DNA of 11,870 nt from Bacillota bacterium (GCA_023393155.1 JAEWML010000108.1:1-11870), one strand, 5' to 3'. Shown: positions 1 through 6,559, numbered from the stretch's first letter. Notes: a model not told the origin generated them from the sequence alone. Made by a program: numbers and translations.

Positions 1-284
1 CCGCACGGCTGTTTTAGGCCATGGCGGAAAAACGGGGAATTGCGCTGCAATTGCGAAAGAAGACAAAAGCCGCCACTTCATGACGCTGCCGCAAGACGGC
101 TAAAAATCCTCGCATTCAAAATATTCAGGGAGCTTGCGTGCCGCGCTTTACCGCCGCCGAAAAGAGGCAGTTCGCTCTTTGCTCCGCAAGAGGGATGTTT
201 GACTGCGTACGCGTCGCGGCCAAAGTGATTTGATTCCGCCTGCCGCCCTGTGGCAAGTTGAAACGCGGCGTATGACAGACTGAA
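1..284. other. No supportable gene at left edge
   Basis: I find no credible gene in this stretch. The open frames are short, lack ribosome binding sites, and have arginine- and alanine-rich composition typical of chance frames in GC-rich DNA. The only local pattern is a 7-base direct repeat (AATTGCG, twice, separated by four bases) near 38-55. It probably holds the intergenic space beyond the end of the ABC operon. Confidence 0.6.
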
Positions 285-321
285 CAAAAGCGCCTCGCCC
301 TTTTTGGGCGAGGCGCTTTTG
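285..321 (-). terminator. Intrinsic terminator of the MarR-ABC operon
   Basis: A perfect 16-bp inverted repeat (285-300 with 306-321) has a five-T loop. Its core is GCGCCTCGCCC and its flanks are A-rich and T-rich. It begins 11 bases past the stop codon of the last ABC gene. Because the stem carries A4 on one side and T4 on the other, it can act in both directions. Confidence 0.85.
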
Positions 322-331
322 CATTTGATGT

Positions 332-2224
332 TCAGGCCAACTCTGCCAGTCCGGTGTAGAGCCGGTAGTAGCGGCCCTTCTGGTCCAGCAGGTCGTCATG
401 TCCGCCCCGCTCGATGATTTCGCCCTGCTCCAGCACCAGAATAGCCTGCGAGTTGCGGACGGTGGAAAGGCGGTGGGCGATGACGAACACCGTGCGTCCC
501 GCCATCAACTGGTCCATGCCCTTTTCGATGAGCTTTTCCGTCCGGGTGTCGATGGAGCTGGTGGCTTCGTCCAGAATCAGCACCGGCGGGTTGGACAGCG
601 CCGCCCGGGCGATGTTCAAAAGCTGCCGCTCGCCCTGACTGAGACTGCCGCCGTCCCCGGAGAGAACGGTTGCGTAGCCCTGAGGCAGGTGGCGGATAAA
701 GCCGTCCGCGTTGGCAAGCTTTGCCGCGGCCTCCACCTCCTCGTCCGTGGCGTCCAGCCTGCCGTATCGGATGTTGTCCGCCACGGTGCCGCTGAACAGG
801 TGGGTGTCCTGCAAGACAACGCCGAGAGATTTGCGCAGGGAGTCCTTTTCAATATCCCGGATGTCGATGCCGTCGTAGGTGATGGTTCCGTTGTCAATCT
901 CGTAGAACCGGTTAATGAGGTTTGTAATGGTGGTTTTGCCCGCGCCGGTGGAGCCCACCAGAGCAATTTTCTGCCCCGGCTCGGCGTAGAGGGAGATGCC
1001 GTTCAAGATCGTCTTGCTCCCGTCGTAGCTGAACACCACATGGTCGAACCGCACGTCACCCCGAACGGGAATCAGCGTGCCATCGGGCTTTTTCCAGGCC
1101 CAGGCGCCGGTTTCAATGTCGGTTTCCTCAATGCGGTTTCCGGAAAGGCATTTTGCCCGGACCAGAGTGACCTTGCCGGAATTTTGCTCCGGCTCCGTCT
1201 CCATGACCTCGAAAATGCGCTCCGCCCCCGCCACCGCCGCCAGAAGGACATTCACCTGCTGGGACACCTGGCTGACGGGCTGGGAGACCTGCCGGGTATA
1301 CTGCAAAAAGGCGGCAAGGCCTCCCAGATCGCCGCTGCGGATGGCCAGAAGCGCCCCCGCCATGCAGGTGACGGCATAGTTTAAATAGCTGAGGTTGCCC
1401 ATCACGGGCATCATGGCCCCGGCAAAAGTCTGTGCGCTGGTGGCTGCCTGCCGGTAGGATTCGTTCCGCTCCCGGAAGCCTTCGATTGCGGCGGACTCGT
1501 GGTTGAAAACCTTAATGACCTTTTGGCCCTCGGTCATCTCCTCGATATAGCCGTTTACCGCGCCGATGGCTTTTTGCTGGGCGGTGAAGCTTTTGCGGCT
1601 CCGCCCGCCGATGCCCCGCACCGCCGCCAGCATCACCGCCAGCACGGCGAAGGTGATGCACGTGAGCAGGGGGCTGATATAAAGCATCATGGCAAGCGTT
1701 CCGAGAAAGGTGGCTGCGGAGGAAATCAAGGAGGCGAAGGAGTTGTTGATGGCCTCGCTCACATTGTCGATGTCGTTGGTAAAGCGGCTCATCAGCTCGC
1801 CGTGGGTGTGGGCGTCGAAATACTTCAGGGGCAGGGTTTGCAGCTTTGCAAACAGGTCCCGCCGAAGGGCCGCCACGGTGCTCTGGGAAATCCGAACCAT
1901 CATCCGGGCATAGGCAAAGCTCAATCCCGCGCCGAGAAGATAGATTCCCCCCATCACGGCCAGCATTTTTGCAAGACCGGGAAAATTGCCCGGGAGAATA
2001 TAGTCGTTGATCAGCGGGCGCATCAGATAGGACCCGCCCACGCTGCACGCCGCGCTGAGGAGAATACAAACCGCCACCAGCACCAGCCGGAGCTTATAGC
2101 GGCCGAGGTAGCCCATCAGCTTTCCAACGGTTCCCCGCAGATTTTTGGGCTTTTGATAGCCGCCCTGATTGGGTCCGCCCCGGGGGATGGGGGCATGATT
2201 CACGCCATTTTTTTGTTCAGCCAC
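332..2224 (-). CDS. ABC exporter half-transporter, catalytically canonical subunit
   Basis: This 630-residue fused membrane and ATPase subunit should sit in the cytoplasmic membrane and export drugs, lipids or peptides as one half of a heterodimer with the gene upstream. Residues about 1-35 are a soluble Gly/Pro-rich extension, and about 40-340 hold the six-helix ABC transmembrane domain. A linker insert of about 45 residues precedes the ATPase domain. That domain has Walker A GSTGAGKT (424-431), Q-loop LQD (471-473), signature LSQGE (528-532), Walker B VLILDE with catalytic Glu553, and switch His584. The signature departs from LSGGQ, whereas Walker B and switch are canonical. The start is GTG at 2224, chosen because AAGGAG lies about 9 bases upstream and because it overlaps the previous stop by 8 bases, implying translational coupling. 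The substrate cannot be read from sequence. Confidence 0.95.
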   Translation of the reverse strand: MAEQKNGVNHAPIPRGGPNQGGYQKPKNLRGTVGKLMGYLGRYKLRLVLVAVCILLSAACSVGGSYLMRPLINDYILPGNFPGLAKMLAVMGGIYLLGAGLSFAYARMMVRISQSTVAALRRDLFAKLQTLPLKYFDAHTHGELMSRFTNDIDNVSEAINNSFASLISSAATFLGTLAMMLYISPLLTCITFAVLAVMLAAVRGIGGRSRKSFTAQQKAIGAVNGYIEEMTEGQKVIKVFNHESAAIEGFRERNESYRQAATSAQTFAGAMMPVMGNLSYLNYAVTCMAGALLAIRSGDLGGLAAFLQYTRQVSQPVSQVSQQVNVLLAAVAGAERIFEVMETEPEQNSGKVTLVRAKCLSGNRIEETDIETGAWAWKKPDGTLIPVRGDVRFDHVVFSYDGSKTILNGISLYAEPGQKIALVGSTGAGKTTITNLINRFYEIDNGTITYDGIDIRDIEKDSLRKSLGVVLQDTHLFSGTVADNIRYGRLDATDEEVEAAAKLANADGFIRHLPQGYATVLSGDGGSLSQGERQLLNIARAALSNPPVLILDEATSSIDTRTEKLIEKGMDQLMAGRTVFVIAHRLSTVRNSQAILVLEQGEIIERGGHDDLLDQKGRYYRLYTGLAELA

Positions 2225-3953
2225 CGATACTCACTCCTTCCTGCTGGGACAGATACACATCCTGATAAATTTCGCAGGTCTTCATCAATTCCTCGTGGGC
2301 GCCTTGGGCCACTACCCGGCCCTTATCCAGCACCAGAATCAAATCCGCGTCCGCGATGGAGGAAATCCGCTGGGCGATGATCAGCTTTGTGGTGCCCGGC
2401 AGGTCCCGGCGGAAGGCCTCGCGAATTTTTGCGTCCGTGGCGGTGTCCACCGCGCTGGTGGAATCGTCCAGAATCAAAATTTTCGGCTGCTTCAAAATGG
2501 CCCGGGCGATACACAGCCGCTGCTTTTGCCCTCCGGAGACGTTCACGCCGCCCTGACCAAGGTCGGTGTCCAGCCCCTCGGGCATCCGGTCGAGAAATTC
2601 GTCCGCGCAGGCGGAGCGGCAGGCGGCAAGAAGCTGGTCCTCCGTGGCGTGGGGATTGCCCCAGAGAAGATTTTTCCGGATGGTGCCGGAAAAAAGCGTG
2701 TTTTTTTGCAGCACCACGGATACCGCGTCCCGCAGGTGCTCCATGGTGTAGTCCGCCACGGGGCGGCCTCCCACGAGAACCGTGCCTTTTTGGGCCTCGT
2801 ACAGCCGGGGAATCAGGGACACGAGGGTGGATTTTCCGCTGCCGGTGCCCCCTAAGATCCCCACGGTGGACCCGGCGGGGATATGAAGGCTTACGTCCTC
2901 CAGCACCCACTCGGCGCTTTCGTCGCTGTATCGGAAGCTTACATTCTCAAAATCCACGGAGCCGGATTCCACTGCCGCGCCGGATTGGGCCTGTGCGTCG
3001 GTGATGGCGGGAACCTCATCCAGCACCTCACAGATGCGCTTTGCGCAGGCGATGGAGCGGGACATCATCATAAAAATCATGGAAACCATCATCAGGGAAA
3101 TCAAAATTTCCGTAATGTAGGAGAAAAAGGCGGTGAGGCCGCCCACCTCCATGGTCCCGGCGAAAACCATTTTCCCGCCGAACCACATGACGGCAATGAT
3201 GGTTCCGTAGATAATCAGCATCATCACGGGCATGTTCACTACCACAGCGCCAAAGGCTTTTTCGGAGGTTTTCCGCAGGCCGTTGTTCCGTTTGGAGAAT
3301 TTCTCCTTCTCATGCTCCTCACGGACAAAGGATTTTACCACCCGGATGCCGGTGAGGTTTTCCTGCACCACTAAATTCACATCGTCGGTTTTCTCTTGAA
3401 GCTGCCGGAACAGAGGGCCTACCTTCGTCATCAGCAGCACCACGAATATTACAAGCAGCGGAATCGCACCCAGAAACACGCGGGAGAGCTGGCTGCTCAA
3501 CCGCACGGCCAGCACCAGCGCCGCCACCAGCATCACCGGGGCCCGGACCAGCAGCCGCATGCTCATCATCAGCGTCATCTCCAAAACCCGCACGTCGCTG
3601 GTCAGGCGGGTGACAAGAGAGGCGGTGGAAAACTTTTCGATGTTGGAAAAGGAGAAGTCCTGCACCCGGGCGTATTCCGCCGTCCGAAGGTTCGCGCCGA
3701 AGCCCATGCCCGCCCGGGCGGAGGACGCGGCGCTGCCAAGGCCGAAGGCCATGGCCACCGCCGCCAGGACCACCATGAGAAGGCCCTTGCGCACAATAAA
3801 AACCGTGTCGGCGTTGGCAACGCCGATGTCCACGATGTCGGCCATCACCAGTGGGATGAGAAGCTGGAAGATGGCGTCCATGGCGGAGCAGGCGATGCCC
3901 AGCGCAATCCATGGCCGATAGCCCTTGGTATATGGCAGGAGTTTTTTCAGCAT
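2217..3953 (-). CDS. ABC exporter half-transporter, degenerate-site subunit
   Basis: This 578-residue ABC exporter subunit is the partner of the following gene. Residues about 10-310 form the transmembrane domain and about 333-578 the ATPase. Walker A is GGTGSGKS (368-375), Q-loop glutamine 416, signature VSGGQ (472-476). Walker B reads ILILDD, so the catalytic Glu is replaced by Asp497, and the switch His is replaced by Gln528 (IIAQR). Both changes are the known marks of the degenerate site in heterodimeric exporters such as TM287/288 and LmrCD. The intact signature here would complete the active site of the partner. The start is ATG at 3953, with GGAGGA about 9 bases upstream and a 7-base overlap with the MarR gene. 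An in-frame extension to 4406 exists but would read across the whole MarR gene in another frame, so I reject it. Confidence 0.95.
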   Translation of the reverse strand: MLKKLLPYTKGYRPWIALGIACSAMDAIFQLLIPLVMADIVDIGVANADTVFIVRKGLLMVVLAAVAMAFGLGSAASSARAGMGFGANLRTAEYARVQDFSFSNIEKFSTASLVTRLTSDVRVLEMTLMMSMRLLVRAPVMLVAALVLAVRLSSQLSRVFLGAIPLLVIFVVLLMTKVGPLFRQLQEKTDDVNLVVQENLTGIRVVKSFVREEHEKEKFSKRNNGLRKTSEKAFGAVVVNMPVMMLIIYGTIIAVMWFGGKMVFAGTMEVGGLTAFFSYITEILISLMMVSMIFMMMSRSIACAKRICEVLDEVPAITDAQAQSGAAVESGSVDFENVSFRYSDESAEWVLEDVSLHIPAGSTVGILGGTGSGKSTLVSLIPRLYEAQKGTVLVGGRPVADYTMEHLRDAVSVVLQKNTLFSGTIRKNLLWGNPHATEDQLLAACRSACADEFLDRMPEGLDTDLGQGGVNVSGGQKQRLCIARAILKQPKILILDDSTSAVDTATDAKIREAFRRDLPGTTKLIIAQRISSIADADLILVLDKGRVVAQGAHEELMKTCEIYQDVYLSQQEGVSIGG

Positions 3954-4387
3954 TTTTTCCGGTCCTCCTCTAAATTCTGTATCATGCGATTGACAAGAGC
4001 GTGAAACTGGGCCAGCTCCTCGGCTGTGAAGGCGGATTCCAAAAGGCGCTCCGTCTCCCGCATTTCCTGATGCAGCTGCTCCAGCCGTGCCTGTCCCGTC
4101 TCCGTCAGGGCCACAAGCCGGCGGCGTGCGTCCGCCTCGTCGGCGCTGCGCACAATCAGCTCCCGCTCCACCATGCGGTCCACAATGCCGTTGACGGTGG
4201 AGGGCTTTACCCGCAGATGCCCGCCCAGCGCCTGCTGGGTGGATTTGCCGCCCTGACGGGCAAGATATACCATGACATGGGCCTGAAGAGGCGTCACGTC
4301 GTATTTTGCCATGCGCGCGTCCGCCCGCTCCCGAAACAAATGGGCTGCACAGCCGATGGACCGCCCCAGGGATTTCATTTCCTCCAT
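3947..4387 (-). CDS. MarR-family transcriptional regulator
   Basis: A 146-residue cytoplasmic DNA-binding dimer, the usual length for MarR. The winged helix spans about residues 30-105: a recognition segment with KPSTVNGIVDRM near 81-92, followed by the wing, where the D-x-D-A-R-R-R-L-V-A-L-T motif near 105-116 matches the conserved MarR wing. Flanking helices make the dimer interface. The start ATG follows AAGGAG by about 5 bases. It is first in an operon with two ABC exporter genes, an arrangement in which the MarR protein normally represses its own operon until a ligand, often the exported compound, releases it. The palindromes in its promoter support autoregulation. The ligand is unknown. 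Confidence 0.93.
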   Translation of the reverse strand: MEEMKSLGRSIGCAAHLFRERADARMAKYDVTPLQAHVMVYLARQGGKSTQQALGGHLRVKPSTVNGIVDRMVERELIVRSADEADARRRLVALTETGQARLEQLHQEMRETERLLESAFTAEELAQFHALVNRMIQNLEEDRKKC

Positions 4388-4420
4388 GCTGCCGGCTCCT
4401 TTCCAAATATATTATGCAGG

Positions 4421-4452
4421 CTAATTATTAGCGTGCTAAACAATAACACGCT
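4421..4452 (-). promoter_or_regulatory. Probable MarR operator palindromes
   Basis: Three overlapping symmetric elements cover the -10 and start region. CTAAT-T-ATTAG (4421-4431) is a perfect palindrome about one central base. TTAGC-GT-GCTAA (4428-4439) has perfect 5-bp arms. AGCGTG and CACGCT (4430-4435 and 4447-4452) form a wider repeat with an 11-base spacer. MarR dimers bind short palindromes of this kind, and a protein here would block the polymerase. Which of the three is bound is not decided by sequence. Confidence 0.65.
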
Positions 4453-4468
4453 TTAGAAAAGTTGTCAA
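4440..4468 (-). promoter_or_regulatory. Sigma-A promoter of the MarR-ABC operon
   Basis: On the minus strand TTGACA (4468-4463, perfect -35) is followed after 17 bases by TATTGT (4445-4440, 4 of 6 matches to the -10). The predicted start is near 4433, giving a leader of about 45 bases before the MarR ATG. Confidence 0.8.
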
Positions 4469-4525
4469 TACGTAATTTTGGATTTTATTTGAACGTATTA
4501 TGAACAAATTTTTAAAAAAGGATAT

Positions 4526-4539
4526 GTTTGTAAACAAAC
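4526..4539 (+). promoter_or_regulatory. Inverted repeat upstream of the small RNA promoter
   Basis: GTTTGT-AA-ACAAAC is a perfect 6-bp inverted repeat in AT-rich DNA. Its centre lies about 64 bases before the predicted start of the candidate small RNA, where activators often bind. The cognate protein is unknown. A second repeat, AATACGT with ACGTATT (4467-4473 and 4493-4499), lies between the two divergent promoters. Confidence 0.4.
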
Positions 4540-4561
4540 TATGAAAGGTGCCTTGGGGCGG

Positions 4562-4590
4562 TTGACATTTCTCCGGCCCGACGCTATTAT
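4562..4590 (+). promoter_or_regulatory. Strong sigma-A promoter with no protein gene behind it
   Basis: TTGACA (4562-4567) is followed by a 17-base spacer and TATTAT (4585-4590), 11 of 12 consensus positions. The next 150 bases hold no convincing coding sequence with a ribosome binding site; they hold hairpins. The predicted start is A4597. Confidence 0.75.
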
Positions 4591-4659
4591 GAACACATCA
4601 AGCGGAACACTTGATACATTTCTCCAATTTCTCCCTCTCCTTTCTCTATACCATACAGG

Positions 4660-4691
4660 CAAAGCGGACGGCTGGCAGGCCGTCCGCTTTG
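4660..4691 (+). terminator. Strong 13-bp hairpin at the 3' end of the small RNA
   Basis: CAAAGCGGACGGC pairs perfectly with its complement across a six-base loop. A T-tract is poor (TCGTATT follows), so it may be a processing or stability hairpin more than a terminator. Confidence 0.55.
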
Positions 4692-4705
4692 TCGTATTCC
4701 GTCAC

Positions 4706-4732
4706 AAAAGCCCGGCTTACGCCGGGCTTTTT
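4706..4732. terminator. Bidirectional intrinsic terminator between small RNA and Rrf2 gene
   Basis: A-rich flank, GCCCGGC, loop TTAC, GCCGGGC and a T-run at 4728-4732. It ends plus-strand transcripts from 4597. On the minus strand it carries a T4 run and sits 15 bases beyond the Rrf2 stop codon, so it probably serves that gene too. Confidence 0.8.
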
Positions 4733-4746
4733 CGGTGGGCCTCTGT

Positions 4747-5175
4747 TCAGATTACATAGTTGCCGCCGGTATCGGAGGCCGTCAAATCCGCCACGGTGAT
4801 ATTGTCAAGATAGTCTCGGATAACCTTGTCCAATCCGCGCCACATGGGAAGCGTCCGGCATTCCGCCATTCTGGGGCAGGAGACGGACTCCCCCTCCAGA
4901 CAGGCCACGGGGGCCAGAGATTCCTCCGTCAGGCGCAAAACAGCCCCCACGGAATACTCCTCCGGAGACTTTGTCAGGCGATACCCGCCGCCCTTGCCCC
5001 GCAGCCCGGTCAAAAGCTTCCCCTTGACCAGAAGCTTGATGATGCTCTCCAGATATTTCTCTGAGATATCCTGCCGCTCCGCGACCTCTTTCAAAGGGAC
5101 ATAGCCCTCCGTCCGGTGCTCGGCCAAATCAATCATCACCCGCAGGGCATAGCGGCCCTTTGTTGAAATCAGCAT
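4747..5175 (-). CDS. Rrf2-family regulator with IscR-like cysteines
   Basis: A 142-residue DNA-binding protein that starts MLISTKGRYALRVM, typical of Rrf2. The winged helix covers about residues 1-70, with a recognition helix near ISEKYLESIIKLL and a wing at GLRGKGGGYRL. Three cysteines follow at 92, 100 and 106 (C-X7-C-X5-C). E. coli IscR holds [2Fe-2S] through Cys92, Cys98 and Cys104, so this is probably a cluster-binding protein. Bacillus CymR, the other likely relative because of the cysK neighbour, lacks this triad. The start is ATG 5175 because GGAGGAG lies 6 bases upstream; an in-frame extension to 5283 would cross its own promoter. It is divergent from cysK, with palindromes at both promoters. 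Likely role: autorepression and control of cysteine synthesis in response to Fe-S or cysteine status. Confidence 0.9.
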   Translation of the reverse strand: MLISTKGRYALRVMIDLAEHRTEGYVPLKEVAERQDISEKYLESIIKLLVKGKLLTGLRGKGGGYRLTKSPEEYSVGAVLRLTEESLAPVACLEGESVSCPRMAECRTLPMWRGLDKVIRDYLDNITVADLTASDTGGNYVI

Positions 5176-5198
5176 ATAAAACTCCTCCAGATGTGATA

Positions 5199-5224
5199 AA
5201 CCTATTATATTATATAATACGGTT
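5199..5224 (-). promoter_or_regulatory. Near-palindrome over the Rrf2 -10 box
   Basis: AACC (5199-5202), ATTATA (5204-5209), TTA, TATAAT (5213-5218) and GGTT (5221-5224) form an almost symmetric 26-bp site. Rrf2 proteins bind sites of about this length, and its place over the -10 fits autorepression. Confidence 0.55.
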
Positions 5225-5237
5225 AGTGGGGAATCAA
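5209..5237 (-). promoter_or_regulatory. Sigma-A promoter of the Rrf2 gene
   Basis: On the minus strand TTGATT (5237-5232), 17 bases, then TATAAT (5214-5209). The predicted start is near 5202, about 27 bases before the Rrf2 ATG. Confidence 0.8.
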
Positions 5238-5270
5238 CTGAAAGCTTTGGAAATTTTTTTCGGCCGCCTA

Positions 5271-5299
5271 TTGACAAACTCAAAAAGAATGTTTATAAT
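5271..5299 (+). promoter_or_regulatory. Consensus sigma-A promoter of cysK
   Basis: TTGACA (5271-5276), 17-base spacer, TATAAT (5294-5299): a perfect 12 of 12 match. The start is expected near 5306, leaving a leader of about 149 nt before cysK. So strong a promoter usually needs a repressor. Confidence 0.9.
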
Positions 5300-5303
5300 T
5301 CAT

Positions 5304-5329
5304 ATTAACCTACTTGAAAGGTTGGTAAT
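5304..5329 (+). promoter_or_regulatory. Probable operator at the cysK transcription start
   Basis: A 26-bp imperfect repeat begins ATTAACC and ends GGTAAT, with an inner AACCT (5307-5311) and AGGTT (5319-5323) pair. It covers the predicted start, so a bound Rrf2 protein would block cysK. It shares AACC and GGTT with the site at 5199-5224, though with different spacing. Confidence 0.5.
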
Positions 5330-5435
5330 GATATATGAAGTTCATAGTGTCTCTGCCCGCCGGCTTTCGATGTCGCCCCGTTACCCGCACCCGGAGGGAA
5401 GCGTCCCGCTGAACAACACAAGCAACATCGAATGA
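5328..5435 (+). CDS. Possible 35-residue leader peptide upstream of cysK
   Basis: An ATG at 5328 has AAAGG six bases upstream and opens a 35-codon frame that ends at TGA 5433-5435, 19 bases before the cysK ATG and just ahead of its ribosome binding site. The peptide begins MIYEVHSVSARRLSM and ends NNTSNIE. It has six serine and four proline codons and no cysteine codon, so it is not a simple cysteine attenuator. It overlaps a predicted leader stem, so translation could change the fold. I do not recognise a family. A second start at 5335 opens a 25-codon frame with one cysteine codon, but its spacing from AAAGG is poor. It may be coincidental. Confidence 0.35.
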   Translation: MIYEVHSVSARRLSMSPRYPHPEGSVPLNNTSNIE

Positions 5436-5438
5436 ACT
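5339..5438 (+). promoter_or_regulatory. Structured 5' leader of cysK
   Basis: Two nested perfect pairings close the leader: AGTTCA (5339-5344) with TGAACT (5433-5438), and TTCGATGT (5366-5373) with ACATCGAA (5425-5432). Their 3' arms are contiguous, so the helix is 14 bp with a 21-nt bulge on the 5' side. Inside is a hairpin of GGGA and TCCC around loop AGCG (5396-5407). The cysK ribosome binding site begins three bases after the stem. I see no T-box or S-box signature. It could be a riboswitch-like or peptide-dependent control element. Confidence 0.45.
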
Positions 5439-5454
5439 ATAGGAGGAACAGACA

Positions 5455-6387
5455 ATGAGTAATATTTATACTTCCGCCGATCAACTGATCGGGAAAACCC
5501 CGCTGCTGGAGCTGAGTCACATTGAAAAGGAAGAAGGGCTGGAGGCACGGATTCTGGGCAAGCTGGAATACTTCAATCCCGCGGGCAGCGTGAAGGACCG
5601 CATCGCAAAGGCCATGATCGACGACGCGGAGGCCAGCGGCAAGCTGAAGTCCGGCTCCGTCATCATCGAGCCCACCTCCGGCAATACCGGTATTGGTCTT
5701 GCCTCCGTGGCGGCCGCCCGGGGCTATCGCATCATCATCGTCATGCCGGAAACCATGAGCGTGGAGCGCCGCCAGCTGATGAAGGCCTATGGCGCGGAGC
5801 TGGTGCTCACCGAGGGCGCGAAGGGCATGAAGGGCGCTATCGCCAAGGCCGACGAGCTGGCAAAGGAGATTCCCAACAGCTTCATCCCCGGCCAGTTTGT
5901 CAACCCCGCCAACCCGGCGGTCCATAAGGCGACCACCGGCCCGGAAATCTGGGAGGACACCGACGGAACCGTGGATATTTTTGTGGCGGGCGTCGGCACC
6001 GGCGGCACGATCACCGGCGTGGGCGAGTATCTCCGGGAGAAGAATCCCAATGTGAAAATCGTGGCGGTGGAGCCCGCGGCCTCTCCCGTGCTGGGCGGCG
6101 GCGCACCGGGAAGTCATAAGATTCAGGGCATCGGCGCGGGCTTTGTCCCCGACGTGCTGGACACCAAGATTTATGACGAGGTCATCCCCGTGGAGAACGA
6201 CGACGCCTTTGCCGAGGGCAGAAGAATCGGCAGAGCCGAGGGGGTTCTGGTGGGCATTTCCTCCGGCGCCGCCGTGTGGGCCGCCGTGCAGCTTGCCAAG
6301 CGGCCGGAGAATCAGGGCAAGACCATTGTGGCCATGATGCCGGATACCGGCGACCGCTATCTCTCCACTGCGTTGTTTGCAGATTAA
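5455..6387 (+). CDS. cysK: Cysteine synthase (O-acetylserine sulfhydrylase)
   Basis: This 310-residue cytoplasmic PLP enzyme makes L-cysteine from O-acetylserine and sulfide, the last step of sulfur assimilation. Length and motifs match CysK throughout: Lys47 in NPAGSVKDR binds PLP as the Schiff base, TSGNTG (74-79) holds the substrate carboxylate, GTGGTITG (181-188) cradles the PLP phosphate, and SSGAA (269-273) contacts the pyridine ring. [10 protein letters not shown] (296-305) is the conserved C-terminal motif. AGGAGG lies about 9 bases before the ATG. It is transcribed alone: its promoter and leader are at 5271-5454 and a terminator follows at once. The divergent Rrf2 gene is its probable regulator. 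CysM-like or cystathionine synthase activity is less likely from these motifs. Confidence 0.97.
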   Translation: MSNIYTSADQLIGKTPLLELSHIEKEEGLEARILGKLEYFNPAGSVKDRIAKAMIDDAEASGKLKSGSVIIEPTSGNTGIGLASVAAARGYRIIIVMPETMSVERRQLMKAYGAELVLTEGAKGMKGAIAKADELAKEIPNSFIPGQFVNPANPAVHKATTGPEIWEDTDGTVDIFVAGVGTGGTITGVGEYLREKNPNVKIVAVEPAASPVLGGGAPGSHKIQGIGAGFVPDVLDTKIYDEVIPVENDDAFAEGRRIGRAEGVLVGISSGAAVWAAVQLAKRPENQGKTIVAMMPDTGDRYLSTALFAD

Positions 6388-6395
6388 AAGGCTTT

Positions 6396-6437
6396 GTCCG
6401 GAGCCGCCGCGCATGCGCGGCGGCTCCGGACTTTTTT
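6396..6437 (+). terminator. cysK intrinsic terminator
   Basis: A very GC-rich perfect inverted repeat of up to 17 bp (6396-6412 with 6415-6431) around a GCATGC centre, followed by T6. It begins 9 bases after the cysK stop. Confidence 0.95.
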
Positions 6438-6500
6438 GCGCGTATGCCCGATTCTTCACAAAAAGCTTCCGACCGAACGCCCCGCCGGTTATAATCGGCG

Positions 6501-6535
6501 GCAAGTTCGCAAAAACTTCACAGGTGCGGACTTGC
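6501..6535 (+). promoter_or_regulatory. Inverted repeat overlapping the DtxR-gene -35 region
   Basis: GCAAGTTCGCA (6501-6511) and TGCGGACTTGC (6525-6535) are inverted copies with one mismatch. The right arm overlaps the proposed -35. A smaller repeat, CCGCCG with CGGCGG (6482-6487 and 6496-6501), adjoins it. It could be an operator for the DtxR-type protein or another factor. Confidence 0.45.
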
Positions 6536-6559
6536 AAAATTTCTTGTTTATGGTAAGAT
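6532..6559 (+). promoter_or_regulatory. Probable promoter of the DtxR-malic enzyme operon
   Basis: TTGCAA (6532-6537), 16 bases, TAAGAT (6554-6559). Each hexamer matches 4 or 5 of 6 consensus positions. A leader hairpin (GCCGGCG 6574-6580 with CGCCGGC 6590-6596) precedes the ribosome binding site. Confidence 0.55.

Larger units (their letters stand above)
4597..4732 (+). ncRNA. Candidate small RNA with CU-rich anti-Shine-Dalgarno stretch
   Basis: The transcript predicted from the promoter at 4562-4590 starts exactly at a 6-bp hairpin (ATCAAG 4597-4602 with CTTGAT 4610-4615). An unstructured pyrimidine-rich stretch follows, about 4616-4650, with repeated CTCC motifs able to pair with ribosome binding sites. 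It ends in a 13-bp hairpin (4660-4672 with 4679-4691) and then a terminator with a T-run (4706-4732). The 5' hairpin, single-stranded CU-rich seed and 3' terminator resemble Firmicute trans-acting small RNAs such as RsaE, but I recognise no specific family. The size would be about 95 or 135 nt depending on which hairpin terminates. A 72-codon frame crosses the region but runs through both hairpins and has a weak start, so coding is unlikely. Confidence 0.5.

Noticed and set aside
398..1384. 328-codon frame opposite the ABC ATPase gene
   Set aside because: Shadow frame without a ribosome binding site or motifs. The minus strand there encodes a complete ATPase domain. The long frames opposite malic enzyme (6964-8268) and the oxidoreductase (8503-9579) fail for the same reason.
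3954..4406. N-terminal extension of the first ABC subunit by 151 residues
   Set aside because: It reads across the MarR gene in another frame with low-complexity composition; ATG 3953 has a strong ribosome binding site and aligns with exporter N-termini.
5176..5283. 36-residue extension of the Rrf2 regulator
   Set aside because: It would include the -35 and -10 of its own promoter; ATG 5175 has GGAGGAG and the classic Rrf2 start.
5306..5454. T-box or S-box riboswitch in the cysK leader
   Set aside because: No T-box consensus (GGUGGNACCGCG type) and no SAM riboswitch core is present, and there is no terminator hairpin before cysK.
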